Shown here in pieces: positions 53,374-63,148 of a stretch of DNA of 64,000 nucleotides. Origin of the DNA: Mycolicibacterium sp. GTDB taxonomy: Bacteria; Actinomycetota; Actinomycetes; Mycobacteriales; Mycobacteriaceae. Location: NCBI GenBank assembly GCA_020637165.1, contig JACJWN010000006.1, forward strand, positions 186,001-250,000, written 5' to 3'. The notes below the pieces were generated by a model. That model saw nothing but the letters and a program-made list of their open reading frames with translations, ran no database searches and was not told the origin of the DNA. The translations under genes and the position numbers were made by a program. Within the stretch, counting starts at the first letter, position 1; each line of letters starts with the position of its first letter.

Positions 53374-53967
53374 GCCCTTAGCATCAGCCAACGATGTATT
53401 GCACCGCCCCGAGGCGATTCAGATTGAGGCTAAGCAGGTGCTTCCCGCGACGAAAGTGTTTGCACCAGTAGGGAAGCGAAGTCGGGCCCGATTGATTACC
53501 AGCGCGAAGCCGCCCGCCAATCCACTTTGAGACAAGTCGGACCAGGGAATGATTACAGCCACTTTGGTGAAGTTGAGTGCGGAACGTTCTAAATCGGAGG
53601 TGCCCGCCGTTCACCGAGACGGGCGTGCTCTGTTCTGTGTGTTCGGTTGAGAAGTTCGGTGCCGCAACCTTACTGCTGTTCCCCCGCCGTTCGTCGATGC
53701 CCGCAGTCGCAGCGTCCCGTACCGCTGCTTTTCAACCACTGTTAAAACGCTTGGTGTATCTCAAGCGCATCTCACCCCGCCTTGAAAGAGAGATCTCCCA
53801 TTGGGCGGCAATGACTTCATCGGCGCTCAGCTTCGCCAGCATTCCGCGCGAATTCCGGGTGGGTACTCGTTTCGTTTTCTCGGGCGATTGGTGCGGGACT
53901 GGGGTAGCGTCGAGAGATTCGCGGAGCGTGCGGGCCTTGAGTGTCGGACTGGGGAGAGGTTTCTGAT
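53374..53967. other. 594-bp region without a supported gene
   Basis: A plus-strand frame (53577-53966) is open but has no recognisable motif, an atypical composition for mycobacterial coding sequence and overlaps the ribosome site of the next gene. I see no repeat or RNA structure of note. It should hold the promoter of the PGRS/YVTN gene. Confidence 0.4.
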
Positions 53968-56595
53968 ATGGCTGATCCGATGGTGGTGCCGAAGGCGAAT
54001 TCCGGAAGTGTGAGATGGCGCCGTCCAGTGCGTGGGAGGGGTCGTGCGATCGAGCGGTGCGTATCGCGGGTCGATACGGCATCCCCGCCCGGCTTCGCCC
54101 GATACGTCGGACGGGTCGGCGCTTTGGCTGTTGCGGTGGGTGTGGGGTCGGCGGTCGCGGCAATGCCTACCTGCTTTGCTGACGCGCGCGGCTCGGCAGA
54201 TTCTGGCGCTGACGCCGCCGCGCAGTCTGTAGACGCCCCGAGGGACGCGCGGGCGGTTGCGCGCTCCCACCGTGTCGGCGATAGCCGCGCTGGGCTCGCG
54301 GAATCGAGAACAACCGTCGCTGACGAAGGCAGTGGCACGAGGACCAGCGATGGCGGAGTGGCTGAGCCCGCCACCGAACCGGCCTCGGTGCCGGCCGGCA
54401 AGCGCGGGCGGGTCCGGTTGGGGGTGCCCGCCTCGAACGAACCGGACTTCACCGACACGCCGGGCCCGGCTTCTCCGGCCGCGGCAGGGTCCTCGGCGGT
54501 AGAGGTCCAGGCTGCGGTGAGCGCGCCGGTCGGGCGGGCAAGGGTGTCCGAGGCTTTGGTGATCGGCGCGGTGGGGGCGGCGGAGGATTCGTCGGGTTCG
54601 GCCGGTGCGGCGGCGGTGGTCGAGCAGGTCGTGGCGCCGGTGGCGGAGGTCCCGGTGATGACGGCTGAGCCGGCGGCGCAGGCGGCCCAGCCCAGTGGCA
54701 CGATCGAGGCAGGCTCGGATCTGCTGTCAGGGGTGGGTCGGGGCGCTGAGGGCGGCTCGCCTGTGGCACTGCCGCTGATGTGGGCTGCGGCTGCGGCGTC
54801 GCGGCGCGACAACCGCCAGACCAGCGTGGCTGCGCGCGCCGCGGCTGGGGTTGGAAGTGGCGAGCCGGTCGATGCGGGTGCGGGTCGGATCGAGGCTGCG
54901 GCGGCGGCCGCGGAGGGGGCTGCAGAGGCGTCGAACCCCATCGCTGATCTGTTCCGGTTTTTCATCGGTGATGGCACCGCCGACAATCCCAACGCCGGCA
55001 TCCTGTTCGGCAACGGCTACAGCTGGACCGACCAGACCTGCCCGGCCGGCACGTCATGCGACGGCGGCAACGGCGGCCTGATCGGCAACGGCGGCAACGG
55101 CTTCAACGGCGGTGCCGGCGGCAGCGCGGGCTGGTTCGGCAGCGGCGGTGACGGCGGCTTTGCACTTGACCCGGGCATTGCCGGCGGTGACGGCGGCAGC
55201 GGGGGACTGTTCGTCGGCAACGGCGGCAACGGCGGTGCCGGCGCGAGCGGTTCGGGGGTGATCGCCGCCGGCGACGGAGGTGACGGGGGCAACGTCGGAT
55301 TCCTGTCGTGGTGGGGCGACGGCGGCGCCGGTGGTTCCGGCGGCAAGGGCGCCACTGGGGCGGTGGGTCTGCTGCCAGGGACGGTCGGCGGCAAGGGCGG
55401 TCTCGGCGGTTCCGGTGGCGCTGGCGGTAACGGCAGCCTGCTGATCGGTCAGGGGGGCAAGGGCGGCGCCGGCGGGGCGGGCGGTCTCGGCGGCTCGGGT
55501 GCGGCTGACGCCATCGGTGGTCAGGGCGGCGCCGGTGGTCAGGGCGGTCAGGGCGGGATCGGCTTTTTCTTCACCCCCGCCCCCGGCGGTGACGGTGGCG
55601 CCGGGGGAACCGGAGGCAGCGGTCCCGCTTCGCGGGCCTACGTGGCGAACACCGGCGGCAACACGGTATCGGTGATCGACACCACCACCAACGACGTCGT
55701 GCAGGTATTCGGAGTCGGCGAGAGCCCGATCGGGGTGGTGGTCACCCCCTACGGCAAGCCCGGCGCGGCCGGCAATTCCGGGGGGAGCGACGGATCGGGA
55801 GGTACCGGCGGGGTGGGCGGCGGCGGGGGCAGTCGCATCTACGTGACGAATCAGTCTTCCGATTCGGTCTCGGTGATCGACACCGCTACCAACACCGTGA
55901 CAGCCACGATCACCGGCTTCGACAGGCCGGTCGGAGTGACGGTCAGTCCCGACGGCAGCCTCGTCTACGTCACGAACTACGACGCGGACAGCCTGGCGGT
56001 GATCGAATCGGCCACCAACACGGTGACTACCACCATCCCGGTAGGTAGCTTTCCCATAGGTGCGGCGGTCAACCCGCTGGGCACCCTCATCTACGTCGCC
56101 AACTCCTCGAGCGTGTCGGTCATCAACGCGGGCGCCGAGGCCGTCGTCTCCACCATCGGTGACCAGGACAGGGCCTTCGAGGCCGCGGTGAGCCCGGGCG
56201 GCAGTCGCCTATATGTCACCGAACGCAGTTCGGACACCGTCGGGGTGTACAACACCACCACCAACGCCCTCGTCGCGACATACGGCGTCGGTAACAGACC
56301 GGAGGGGATCGCCATCAACCCCGCAGGCACCCGGGTGTATGTGGTCAACTATGGCGACAGCACTGTCTCGGTCATCAACACCGCCACGAACGTCGTCACC
56401 ACCATCCCCCTGCAACTGCTCCCCGACGCGGGGGCGACGGGAATCGCGGTCAACTCGGCCGGTACCCGGGTCTACGTCACCAACTCGGCCCTCGATCTCG
56501 TCCACGTCATCGATACCGACACCAACACCGTCGTCGACCTCATCAGGGTCGGTGACTCACCGCGGGGGATCGCACTGAGTAGTCGAGCGTCCTGA
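53968..56595 (+). CDS. PGRS-like glycine-rich protein with YVTN beta-propeller (875 aa)
   Basis: An Arg-rich N-terminus and a hydrophobic signal/anchor (residues about 50-68) precede an Ala/Gly/Ser-rich low-complexity stretch. Then comes '[20 protein letters not shown]', 'GNGYSW' (the linker motif of PE_PGRS proteins), and a GGNGG/GGAGG repeat region (about 363-555). YVTN-type propeller repeats fill the C-terminus ('[20 protein letters not shown]', '[20 protein letters not shown]'), broken by one more Gly-rich block. There is no PE domain. ATG 53968 has GGGGAGAGG upstream. Likely surface-exposed or secreted. Confidence 0.8.
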   Translation: MADPMVVPKANSGSVRWRRPVRGRGRAIERCVSRVDTASPPGFARYVGRVGALAVAVGVGSAVAAMPTCFADARGSADSGADAAAQSVDAPRDARAVARSHRVGDSRAGLAESRTTVADEGSGTRTSDGGVAEPATEPASVPAGKRGRVRLGVPASNEPDFTDTPGPASPAAAGSSAVEVQAAVSAPVGRARVSEALVIGAVGAAEDSSGSAGAAAVVEQVVAPVAEVPVMTAEPAAQAAQPSGTIEAGSDLLSGVGRGAEGGSPVALPLMWAAAAASRRDNRQTSVAARAAAGVGSGEPVDAGAGRIEAAAAAAEGAAEASNPIADLFRFFIGDGTADNPNAGILFGNGYSWTDQTCPAGTSCDGGNGGLIGNGGNGFNGGAGGSAGWFGSGGDGGFALDPGIAGGDGGSGGLFVGNGGNGGAGASGSGVIAAGDGGDGGNVGFLSWWGDGGAGGSGGKGATGAVGLLPGTVGGKGGLGGSGGAGGNGSLLIGQGGKGGAGGAGGLGGSGAADAIGGQGGAGGQGGQGGIGFFFTPAPGGDGGAGGTGGSGPASRAYVANTGGNTVSVIDTTTNDVVQVFGVGESPIGVVVTPYGKPGAAGNSGGSDGSGGTGGVGGGGGSRIYVTNQSSDSVSVIDTATNTVTATITGFDRPVGVTVSPDGSLVYVTNYDADSLAVIESATNTVTTTIPVGSFPIGAAVNPLGTLIYVANSSSVSVINAGAEAVVSTIGDQDRAFEAAVSPGGSRLYVTERSSDTVGVYNTTTNALVATYGVGNRPEGIAINPAGTRVYVVNYGDSTVSVINTATNVVTTIPLQLLPDAGATGIAVNSAGTRVYVTNSALDLVHVIDTDTNTVVDLIRVGDSPRGIALSSRAS

Positions 56596-57710
56596 GACCC
56601 CCGCCGCGGGCTCGGCCATGCGGCGTTGCATTAGCAATGAACGGGAGAATCCATGTGCATCGGATGTGAGTGGGCGCCGCATTTCGCCCGCTGAGGGCCG
56701 CAGCCCACGGGCGAAGGTAATGAATACCTTGGAAACACCGCTCTGAGCATCGCCTGACACCTGCACAACCTTCAATCCGCGAATCGTACGTATGGAGTCC
56801 TACGTATGTTCGTGAACTCAAGACGTCGATCACCCATTCGGAGCTCCAAGTTGGGGCGAACCGGTTGGTCTACGTTCATTACATGCAGCAGGGCCGGCAC
56901 ACTTGACGCTTGGGCACCAGGTGGCCCCTCGGACCGAGTCACATTGACCGGAATCGGTCGTGGCGGTGAGTCTCAGCCAGGGATCGGGTTCACACACCCG
57001 GCGGGACAGCGTGCTGAGTATCTGGGATGGCGGCCAACTTAACAAAGCGGCATTTATGCAACCTTCCGTCCGGGAACCGCTGGAGCGAGTTCAGCGACAC
57101 TTCCAGCAGCAGCAAGGGAACATGAACCGCCCGTATGTCTTTAGGTTGCTGGCTCGGTGCTGGCTGACAGGATCGGTGTCGCCGTCTTTGTTGCGTGTGA
57201 CTCGTGAATCGCCCGGCCCCCGCGAGGGGTGCTCTTCCCGGGATCTGTCCACCTGGCCGTGGGCGGCGGCGCCGGCCCGGTCTTGCTTCGGTGGCTTGAT
57301 GAGAAGCCTGCCCGACTCGTTGCCGCGAGTCGTGGCCCTTTACAGGCCTGCCCCGTAGTGCTTTCCTCCGGGCTGACGCCGCCGACGACGTCGTCTACAG
57401 GAAGGAACCCACGTCGCCTTGGCTATCGCCGCAGAGCAGTACGCGTTTGTCATCGCCGCCGAATGGCGCGACAAAGGGTGATGGAAGCACGGCGCGGGTG
57501 GCGAGCCCGCGACGCCCGAGTCGCCGCAAGCGAACACTGGGCTCCGCCCCGTTGTGGCGGTGACACTCGCCAGTCGGTGCAGCCGGGCACGTTCTTGCAC
57601 TCGCAGTGGTTTGGGTTGATAGTACGAATCGCCCTGGATCCGGTGGCGGCTCGGGCTATTGCATATCGACCGAGCCTCTACCATCCACAGGCAGTTCAGT
57701 GAAGCCTGGT
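56596..57710. other. 1.1-kb region without a supported gene
   Basis: Short open frames exist on both strands but none has a recognisable motif or a convincing start. Two near copies of TACGTATG lie at about 56784-56805. The 3' part (57200-57500) has coding-like base composition and might be a decayed gene, but I cannot name it. Confidence 0.4.
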
Positions 57711-59216
57711 TTACCGCCACTGCGGATAGCAGGAACCCAGCGGAAGGAGCACCGGGTCATAGCGGCCCGGGGTTTTGGACATGCGGACCTGCTCGGTGAC
57801 GCCCTGATAGTGCCCCAGAGGGGTGTCGGCGGTGAACAATTCGGGTGGCAGGAAGGCGTGTTCGGTTCCGGTACCGGCGGTGTGGATGGCGTAGTCGAGG
57901 TCGAAGACGCCCATGCTGAGGATCCACAGTGCGGTGCGGGTCAGTGAGCAGTCGACCCGCCAGCTGCCGCCCTCGATCGATCGCCGGCGCAGGGCCTCGG
58001 CTATCCCACCCGCGATCAACCAGCCCACCAGGTTGTCGTTGACGACGGGAACCGGCGGCACCGAGGGCATCTGGTCGTCGCCGCCGCCCTCCAGGTTCAT
58101 GATGCCGGTGACGGATCCGGCGACCTGGTCGAACCCGACACGATCGCCCCATGGACCCGCCCCGCCGTGCAGGTTCACCGTCGCGTAGACGATGCCCGGC
58201 CTGGTGGCGGCTGCTTCTTCTGCGGACAGCCCGATCTTGGCCAGGTAACCGGGGCGGCGGTTGGCGAAAAAGACATCGGCATCGGCCAACAGCTTCATGA
58301 TCTGCGCGTGACCCTGGGGGTGGTACGGATCGACGCGTGCCGACCGGTGGCCCACATTGGTGGAGAAGAACGTCGGCTGCTGTTCGATCTCGGTGATCCG
58401 CCAGAGGTTCAAAACGTCGGCACCGTGCAACGCCAGCGCGCGACCGATACCGGCCCCGGCGACCACATGGCCCATGCCCAGCGCGCGCACCCCGGACAGC
58501 GGCAACTCGGCGCCCATCGACAGGGGCATCGGTTCAGTCTCGGCGATCTTGGTGATCTTCACCAACGGGAGTTCCCGCAGGACCTGCCGATACTGCAACG
58601 TCTTGAGAAACTCCCGCGTGCTGCGCACCATGGGCATGACGACTCCGGACGCGGCCCCGGCCTCTTCGAGGGTTTCACCATTCCAGCCTGCGATTGCCTT
58701 GGCGACCGCGGCGGGTTCCTCCGGCGCCTGGAGCAACTCGCAGGTGCGCGCGGCCAGTTTGGGGTACGGGTTCAGCGGCATCACCCACCGGCCGTCGGCG
58801 GTGCGGTAGAAGCTCTCTATCGAGAACGCCGAGTTGGGCGCCGAAAGCGCAACGGGCGGAAGCCCATTGACCAGCTCCCACTTGAACTCGTAGAACGGGC
58901 ACAACCGTCGGGGGCACACCCGCAGGTCAATGGACATGTCCTGCTCGGATCCACCGCGGTGCTGCCACAGGTAGGCCATTGCCGCCGACTTGGCCATCAA
59001 CGAGATCGCGGTGGCGCCGGCGAGCCGAATGGTGCTGGCCACGATGGGATCGGCGCCGTCGAATCTCACGGTGCCACCGAGATCGGACGTGGTGAATCCG
59101 TAGTCGGCGAGGACGGTGTCGAATTCACGATCAATGTCGAATTCGTCGTCGGTTGCCGGGTTCTCGATCGAATGCTGAATCTTCTGCGTCAGCGGATGCG
59201 GGTCGGACATGGCCAT
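57711..59216 (-). CDS. CaiB/BaiF (family III) CoA-transferase (501 aa)
   Basis: Family III signatures: 'LSGVRALGMGHVVAGAGIGRALALHGADVLNL', the usual CaiB N-terminal pattern but placed mid-protein, and 'DADVFFANRRPGYLAKIGLS', 'PGIVYATVNLHGGAGPWGDR', 'GFDQVAGSVTGIM'. An extra N-terminal half (about 230 aa) resembles a second, degenerate CaiB lobe, as in double-lobed actinobacterial members. ATG 59216 or 59210 is preferred over the longer frame from 59264. It may activate a carboxylic acid for catabolism. No pathway partners nearby. Confidence 0.8.
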   Translation of the reverse strand: MAMSDPHPLTQKIQHSIENPATDDEFDIDREFDTVLADYGFTTSDLGGTVRFDGADPIVASTIRLAGATAISLMAKSAAMAYLWQHRGGSEQDMSIDLRVCPRRLCPFYEFKWELVNGLPPVALSAPNSAFSIESFYRTADGRWVMPLNPYPKLAARTCELLQAPEEPAAVAKAIAGWNGETLEEAGAASGVVMPMVRSTREFLKTLQYRQVLRELPLVKITKIAETEPMPLSMGAELPLSGVRALGMGHVVAGAGIGRALALHGADVLNLWRITEIEQQPTFFSTNVGHRSARVDPYHPQGHAQIMKLLADADVFFANRRPGYLAKIGLSAEEAAATRPGIVYATVNLHGGAGPWGDRVGFDQVAGSVTGIMNLEGGGDDQMPSVPPVPVVNDNLVGWLIAGGIAEALRRRSIEGGSWRVDCSLTRTALWILSMGVFDLDYAIHTAGTGTEHAFLPPELFTADTPLGHYQGVTEQVRMSKTPGRYDPVLLPLGSCYPQWR

Positions 59217-59423
59217 TGGTGTCGCCCTAAGGCTCTCTCGTTGGGAAGATCGCGAACCGGACACGTGCGTTGCAGATGATGCCAGCTTGAATCACCAGCT
59301 GCAATAGGAGTTCGGATGTTGTTCTGCCGCAACAGGTTAGACGTTACCAGCTGATACCCGTCATTACACGCCGGCCACGCACCGAAACAGCAACAATGCA
59401 CCGTTCCCACCCTCGATCCACTG

Positions 59424-59786
59424 ATGGTTCAGGACGTCTGGCGGTTGGCGCTGGAGGAAACGCTCCCGCGCAGCGGTGGTGATTGGAAGTGGTTGCGGAT
59501 TCATCGCACCATGGAGTGGGTCGACTCCAATGACGAAGCCCACCAACACGACCTGCTTCGCTTCTTCGACCACTACCTCAGCGGCAAAGACAACGACTGG
59601 CTGAGCACCCCGCAAGTGCGGTATTCACTGCTCGACTTGGAAGGCAACGACCGGGTCGATATTCCCGCCGACACATTTCCACCCCCGGGCTTCAGCAGTG
59701 TCCGGTACTACCTGGATGGTGGATCCCAGGCTCTGAGTTACCCAGTAGCCGTCACGAGGTGCCGTCAGTCGAGCGGATGCCGGTAG
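59424..59786 (+). pseudogene. CocE/NonD-family hydrolase remnant
   Basis: Encodes an internal piece of a CocE/NonD serine hydrolase: 'KWLRIHRTMEWVDSNDEAHQ', 'DLLRFFDHYLSGKDNDW', 'TPQVRYSLLDLEGNDRVDIP' and 'SVRYYLDGGSQALSY'. Full proteins are about 550-700 aa; both the catalytic N-terminal domain and the C-terminus are missing. It ends where the VapBC locus begins, so insertion of that locus or a deletion truncated it. Confidence 0.7.
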
Positions 59787-60193
59787 CGGAGGCCGCGAAA
59801 CCGAGAGAATCCGCGATCGGCGCTGAGCCATGTGGCGTTGTTCTCCACTGCGTACGCGGCGAGGTAAGCGTCCGCAATGTCATTGCCCGTGACACCGGCC
59901 TCGTCGACCAGACGGCGGAACAGAGACCAGTGTCGCTCGCCAGCTCTCAACCGCATCACCGCGGGCGCGGTGAGCAAGCTGTCGATGGCCTGCCATACCT
60001 CTCCGGCCGGAGAAGGCACGGAGAAAACCCGCCGATTCGTCATCACCCGAAGAAATCCGCCGCACACCGCGTCGGGCAGACCCAATGGCTCCTCGGCGTT
60101 GGCGAGGTCCTCGAGAAGGCCCCGGTAGGCCTGGTGTTCAGGCATGTCCGCGCGGTGGGCATAGACCAGCACATTGACGTCAACGCAGCGCAT
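59765..60193 (-). CDS. VapC PIN-domain toxin (142 aa)
   Basis: A PIN domain: N-terminal Asp in 'MRCVDVNVLVYAHRAD', then 'LGLPDAVCGGFLRVMTNRRV' and the acidic cluster 'GNDIADAYLAAYAVENNATW' followed by 'LSADRGFSRF'. It is a predicted Mg-dependent ribonuclease. ATG 60193 lies inside the antitoxin gene (14-bp overlap), the common arrangement. Upstream in-frame codons belong to the antitoxin gene. The pair is intact. Confidence 0.87.
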   Translation of the reverse strand: MRCVDVNVLVYAHRADMPEHQAYRGLLEDLANAEEPLGLPDAVCGGFLRVMTNRRVFSVPSPAGEVWQAIDSLLTAPAVMRLRAGERHWSLFRRLVDEAGVTGNDIADAYLAAYAVENNATWLSADRGFSRFRGLRYRHPLD

Positions 60194-60437
60194 CGAATGG
60201 CACGCCCTCATCGAGTACCTCAGTGATGGCCGCATTCGATGTCAGGTCGACACCGGCACGCAGTCCACCACTTCCGATTGCCCGAACGGTGTAACGCCGG
60301 GTGGCGTCGCGGTCACCGGTATCCAGTCCCCTTCGCACAGCGTCCTCCAAGACGGCTGCGATCGTGCGACCCGACCGCGCCGCCGAGGCCTTGACATCCC
60401 GATAGAGGTCATCGGAGATCCGAATGGTCGTCCGCAT
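60180..60437 (-). CDS. VapB-type antitoxin (85 aa)
   Basis: Ribbon-helix-helix N-terminus 'MRTTIRISDDLYRDVKASAA', then 'GRTIAAVLEDAVRRGLDTGD', and a C-terminal toxin-binding part ending 'FDALR'. It is paralogous to the orphan antitoxin at 53116-53373. It overlaps vapC and should autoregulate the operon from the upstream gap (60438-60658), which holds no gene. Confidence 0.85.
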   Translation of the reverse strand: MRTTIRISDDLYRDVKASAARSGRTIAAVLEDAVRRGLDTGDRDATRRYTVRAIGSGGLRAGVDLTSNAAITEVLDEGVPFDALR

Positions 60438-60658
60438 GATGGCATTTTAGCATCAGGATGAGATGTATTGATGCCGCGCTTTCGCGCCCCCACGACCGGG
60501 CTTCAGTTCTTGTGCCCAAAGGTTGAGGCATCCGGCGAACGCCGTCTTGGCTCCCGTCGAGTCCGCGAATCCTTGTCGCTGCAAGGCGGGCAAATTCATC
60601 GGTACCACTTCAACGACGGCCCGGACGACTATCAGCGCCCCGGACGCCCGGGCGCAAC

Positions 60659-61582
60659 TCACCCGCCGTGATAGGCCCAGGACTCGATGATCTCCCGGGC
60701 GATGGAGATGGACCCGGGCAGCAGCAGCCGCGAGGACGAGTCGCTGCTCCAGTCCCCCTCCTGCAGGGCCGCGCGAACCTCCGCTCGGGTGAACCAGGCC
60801 GCCTCGGCGATCTCGCCGTCGTTGAAGGAGAACTCCTGATCGGGGTCGGCCACGGCGTGGAAGCCCACCATCAGCGAACGGGGGAAGGGCCACGGCTGGC
60901 TGCCCAGGTAGTGCACATCACGCACCGTCAGCCCGATCTCTTCGTTGATCTCGCGCGCCACGCAGGTCTCGAAGGACTCGCCGGCCTCGACAAACCCGGC
61001 CAGCAGCGAGAACAGCCGCGGCGGCCACACCGTCTGGCGGGCCAGCACCGCGCGGTCTCCCCCGTCGTGCACCAGGCAGATCACGGCCGGGTCGACGCGG
61101 GGAAACTCCTCGTCCCCGGTGAGGATGTTGCGCCGCGACCAGCCGGCCTTTACCGGACGGGTGGGACTACCGTCCACCGGCGAAAACCGTGCCCTGTCAT
61201 GCCAATTCAACAGCGCCAGTGCGCAGGCCACCAGTTGGGCGCTGACGTCGTCGAAGCGCACCCCGCCGCGGCGAGGTTCGACCACGCGCGCTGCCCTCCC
61301 ATCGGCCGGCTCGGCCAGCGGTGCGCGCACAGCCCAGACGTGCCGGCCATCGGCGAGCAGGCCCAGGAAGACCGCCTCAGCCGGCGGGGCCGCACCCAAC
61401 TCCGCAGCCGGGCCGAGCGCAACCTGTTCGTCGACGACGAGCACCTGGTTGCGCTCGTCGACCCGCAGCACCCGCGCCTCCTGCCAGCCGGCGACGGCGG
61501 CGTCGATATCGGTGCGCAGGTGGTCAGCGCGGTCCGCCCCGATGCGGGAGAGCAGCGGGGCGTTGCGCAATCGGAAACTCAC
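60659..61582 (-). CDS. nudC: NudC NAD+/NADH pyrophosphatase (307 aa)
   Basis: A Nudix box 'GFVEAGESFETCVAREINEEIG' region (GX5EX7REUXEEXGU) is followed by the NudC-specific 'SQPWPFPRSLMVGF'. The N-terminal NADH-binding domain is present; the usual Cys4 zinc site is not evident, as in other mycobacterial NudC. Known to hydrolyse NADH, NAD-capped RNA and isoniazid-NAD adducts. Three bases separate it from the potassium channel gene upstream, so the two form an operon. Confidence 0.93.
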   Translation of the reverse strand: MSFRLRNAPLLSRIGADRADHLRTDIDAAVAGWQEARVLRVDERNQVLVVDEQVALGPAAELGAAPPAEAVFLGLLADGRHVWAVRAPLAEPADGRAARVVEPRRGGVRFDDVSAQLVACALALLNWHDRARFSPVDGSPTRPVKAGWSRRNILTGDEEFPRVDPAVICLVHDGGDRAVLARQTVWPPRLFSLLAGFVEAGESFETCVAREINEEIGLTVRDVHYLGSQPWPFPRSLMVGFHAVADPDQEFSFNDGEIAEAAWFTRAEVRAALQEGDWSSDSSSRLLLPGSISIAREIIESWAYHGG

Positions 61583-61584
61583 CG

Positions 61585-62667
61585 CTACTCGGCCCCGCTG
61601 GCGTACTTGACGTAGATGAGCCGGTCATCGCGTTCCAGCGCGTCGGCGTCCGGTGCGTCTGCCCGAATCAGCCGGCCCTCGCGGACCACGCCCAGGACGA
61701 TGTCGGGGAGATGCCGCGGCGAACCACCGATCTCGGTGTTGTCCACGACCCGTTCGGCGATCACCAGCCCGGCGTCCGGGGTGAGCAGGTCCTCGATCAT
61801 CTCCACGACCGTGGGCCTGGAGGTGGCCAGGCCCAGCAACCGCCCGGCGGTGTCCGAGGAGACCACCACCGAGTCCGCCCCGGACTGCAGCAGCAGGTGG
61901 CGGTTCTCCGCCTCACGCACCGAGGCGATAATGGTGGCCTTCGGCGCCAGTTCGCGGGCGGTCAGCGTGACCAGGACCGCGGTGGGGTCATTGTCGGTGG
62001 CCACCACGATCGCGCTCGCGTGCTGCGCCCCCGCCAGTCGCAGCACGTCGGATTTGTTGGCGTCACCGCGCACGGTGATCAGACCCGCCGCATTCGCCCG
62101 ATCCAGCGCACCCTCGTCGGTGTCGACGACGACGATATCGGCCGGGGCGGTACCGTCGCCGATCATCGCCGTCACCGCGGTGCGGCCCTTGGTGCCGTAG
62201 CCGACGACGACGGTATGGTCGCGCACTTTCTTCCTCCATCGGTGAATGCTGAATGCCTGCCGCGAGGTGACGGTCAGGGTCTCCACGGTGGTGCCGATCA
62301 GGACAATCAGGAAGGTGAACCGCAGCGGGGTGATCACCAGGACGTTGATCAGGCGGGCCCGCTCGGAGAAGGGGGCGATGTCGCCGTAGCCCGTGGTCGA
62401 CAGCGACACCGTGGCGTAGTAGAAGCAGTCCAGGAATGTCAGGGGCTTGCCGGTGGCGTTGTTGTAGCCGTCCCGGTCGAGGTAGACGACCAACGCCGCA
62501 GTGAACAGCGCAGCCAGCGCGTAGAACACCCGAAGCGCGATGTGGCGGCCCGGGCTGACGAAGTTCTTGGGCGGAATCTTGAGGTAATCGACAAGCGCGG
62601 CATCGGGCTTGGCGGCGAGGCTTTCGTCGATCGCCGCCAGCCGGCGCCTCAGACGGCGGTCAGCCAC
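61585..62667 (-). CDS. Potassium channel with TrkA-N (RCK) domain (Rv3200c-like, 360 aa)
   Basis: Two membrane helices flank the K+ selectivity filter 'TTGYGD' (91-96). A linker helix leads to a TrkA-N/RCK domain with NAD-binding 'VVVGYGTKGRTAVTAMIG' and 'DIVVVDTDEGAL', then a C-terminal TrkA-C-like part ending near 'RDDRLIYVKYASGAE'. Located in the membrane with cytosolic RCK rings. Same order as M. tuberculosis. Confidence 0.93.
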   Translation of the reverse strand: MADRRLRRRLAAIDESLAAKPDAALVDYLKIPPKNFVSPGRHIALRVFYALAALFTAALVVYLDRDGYNNATGKPLTFLDCFYYATVSLSTTGYGDIAPFSERARLINVLVITPLRFTFLIVLIGTTVETLTVTSRQAFSIHRWRKKVRDHTVVVGYGTKGRTAVTAMIGDGTAPADIVVVDTDEGALDRANAAGLITVRGDANKSDVLRLAGAQHASAIVVATDNDPTAVLVTLTARELAPKATIIASVREAENRHLLLQSGADSVVVSSDTAGRLLGLATSRPTVVEMIEDLLTPDAGLVIAERVVDNTEIGGSPRHLPDIVLGVVREGRLIRADAPDADALERDDRLIYVKYASGAE

Positions 62668-62737
62668 GACAACCCGTCATCGGCTGATCCGCTGAATTCC
62701 GCCGGGGGGAAAGCCCAAACACGGCCATTATGTAACC

Positions 62738-63148
62738 ATGCCGCAGCCATCCGCTGAACCCGCCAGCCAACGTCCCGCCTACCGGATGGGGGCGATGCTG
62801 ATCGGAATCGGCGCCGGCCACTTCCTGGCGCCCAAGCCGTTCGACGACATCGTTCCCGACGAACTGCCGGGTAGCCCGCGGTTCTACACGCTGGCCTCCG
62901 GGGTGGCCGAGGTGGGTGTCGGGGCGATGCTTCTGGTGCCGCGGACCCGGCGAACCGGTGCGCTGGCCGCGGCCGCATTGTTTCTGGCGGTCTTTCCGGC
63001 CAACCTCAATATGGTCCGGCTCTGGTGGAACAAACCGGGCGCGGCGAAGTGGCCGATGCGGATCGGCGCGCTGGCCCGGCTGCCGCTTCAGGTGCCGATG
63101 ATCACCCAGGCGCTGGCGATCCGGCGCAACGCTCCGCGCCGGGGCTGA
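62738..63148 (+). CDS. DoxX-like membrane protein (136 aa)
   Basis: Four membrane segments with DoxX-like pattern: 'RMGAMLIGIGAGHFLAPKPF', 'LASGVAEVGVGAMLLVPRTR', 'GALAAAALFLAVFPANLNMV' and a final 'LARLPLQVPMITQALAI'. It runs opposite to its neighbours and its last 47 bp overlap the end of adnB. Confidence 0.78.
   Translation: MPQPSAEPASQRPAYRMGAMLIGIGAGHFLAPKPFDDIVPDELPGSPRFYTLASGVAEVGVGAMLLVPRTRRTGALAAAALFLAVFPANLNMVRLWWNKPGAAKWPMRIGALARLPLQVPMITQALAIRRNAPRRG

Noticed and set aside
53577-53966. 129-aa plus-strand open frame before the PGRS/YVTN gene
   Set aside because: No motif, no convincing ribosome site, and it overlaps the start region of the next gene.
53968-56595. Classical PE_PGRS protein
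   Set aside because: The N-terminus has an Arg-rich segment and a signal-type hydrophobic stretch; there is no PE domain.
57229-57702. Open frames in the gap before the CoA-transferase gene
   Set aside because: No recognisable domain; competing frames on both strands of similar length.
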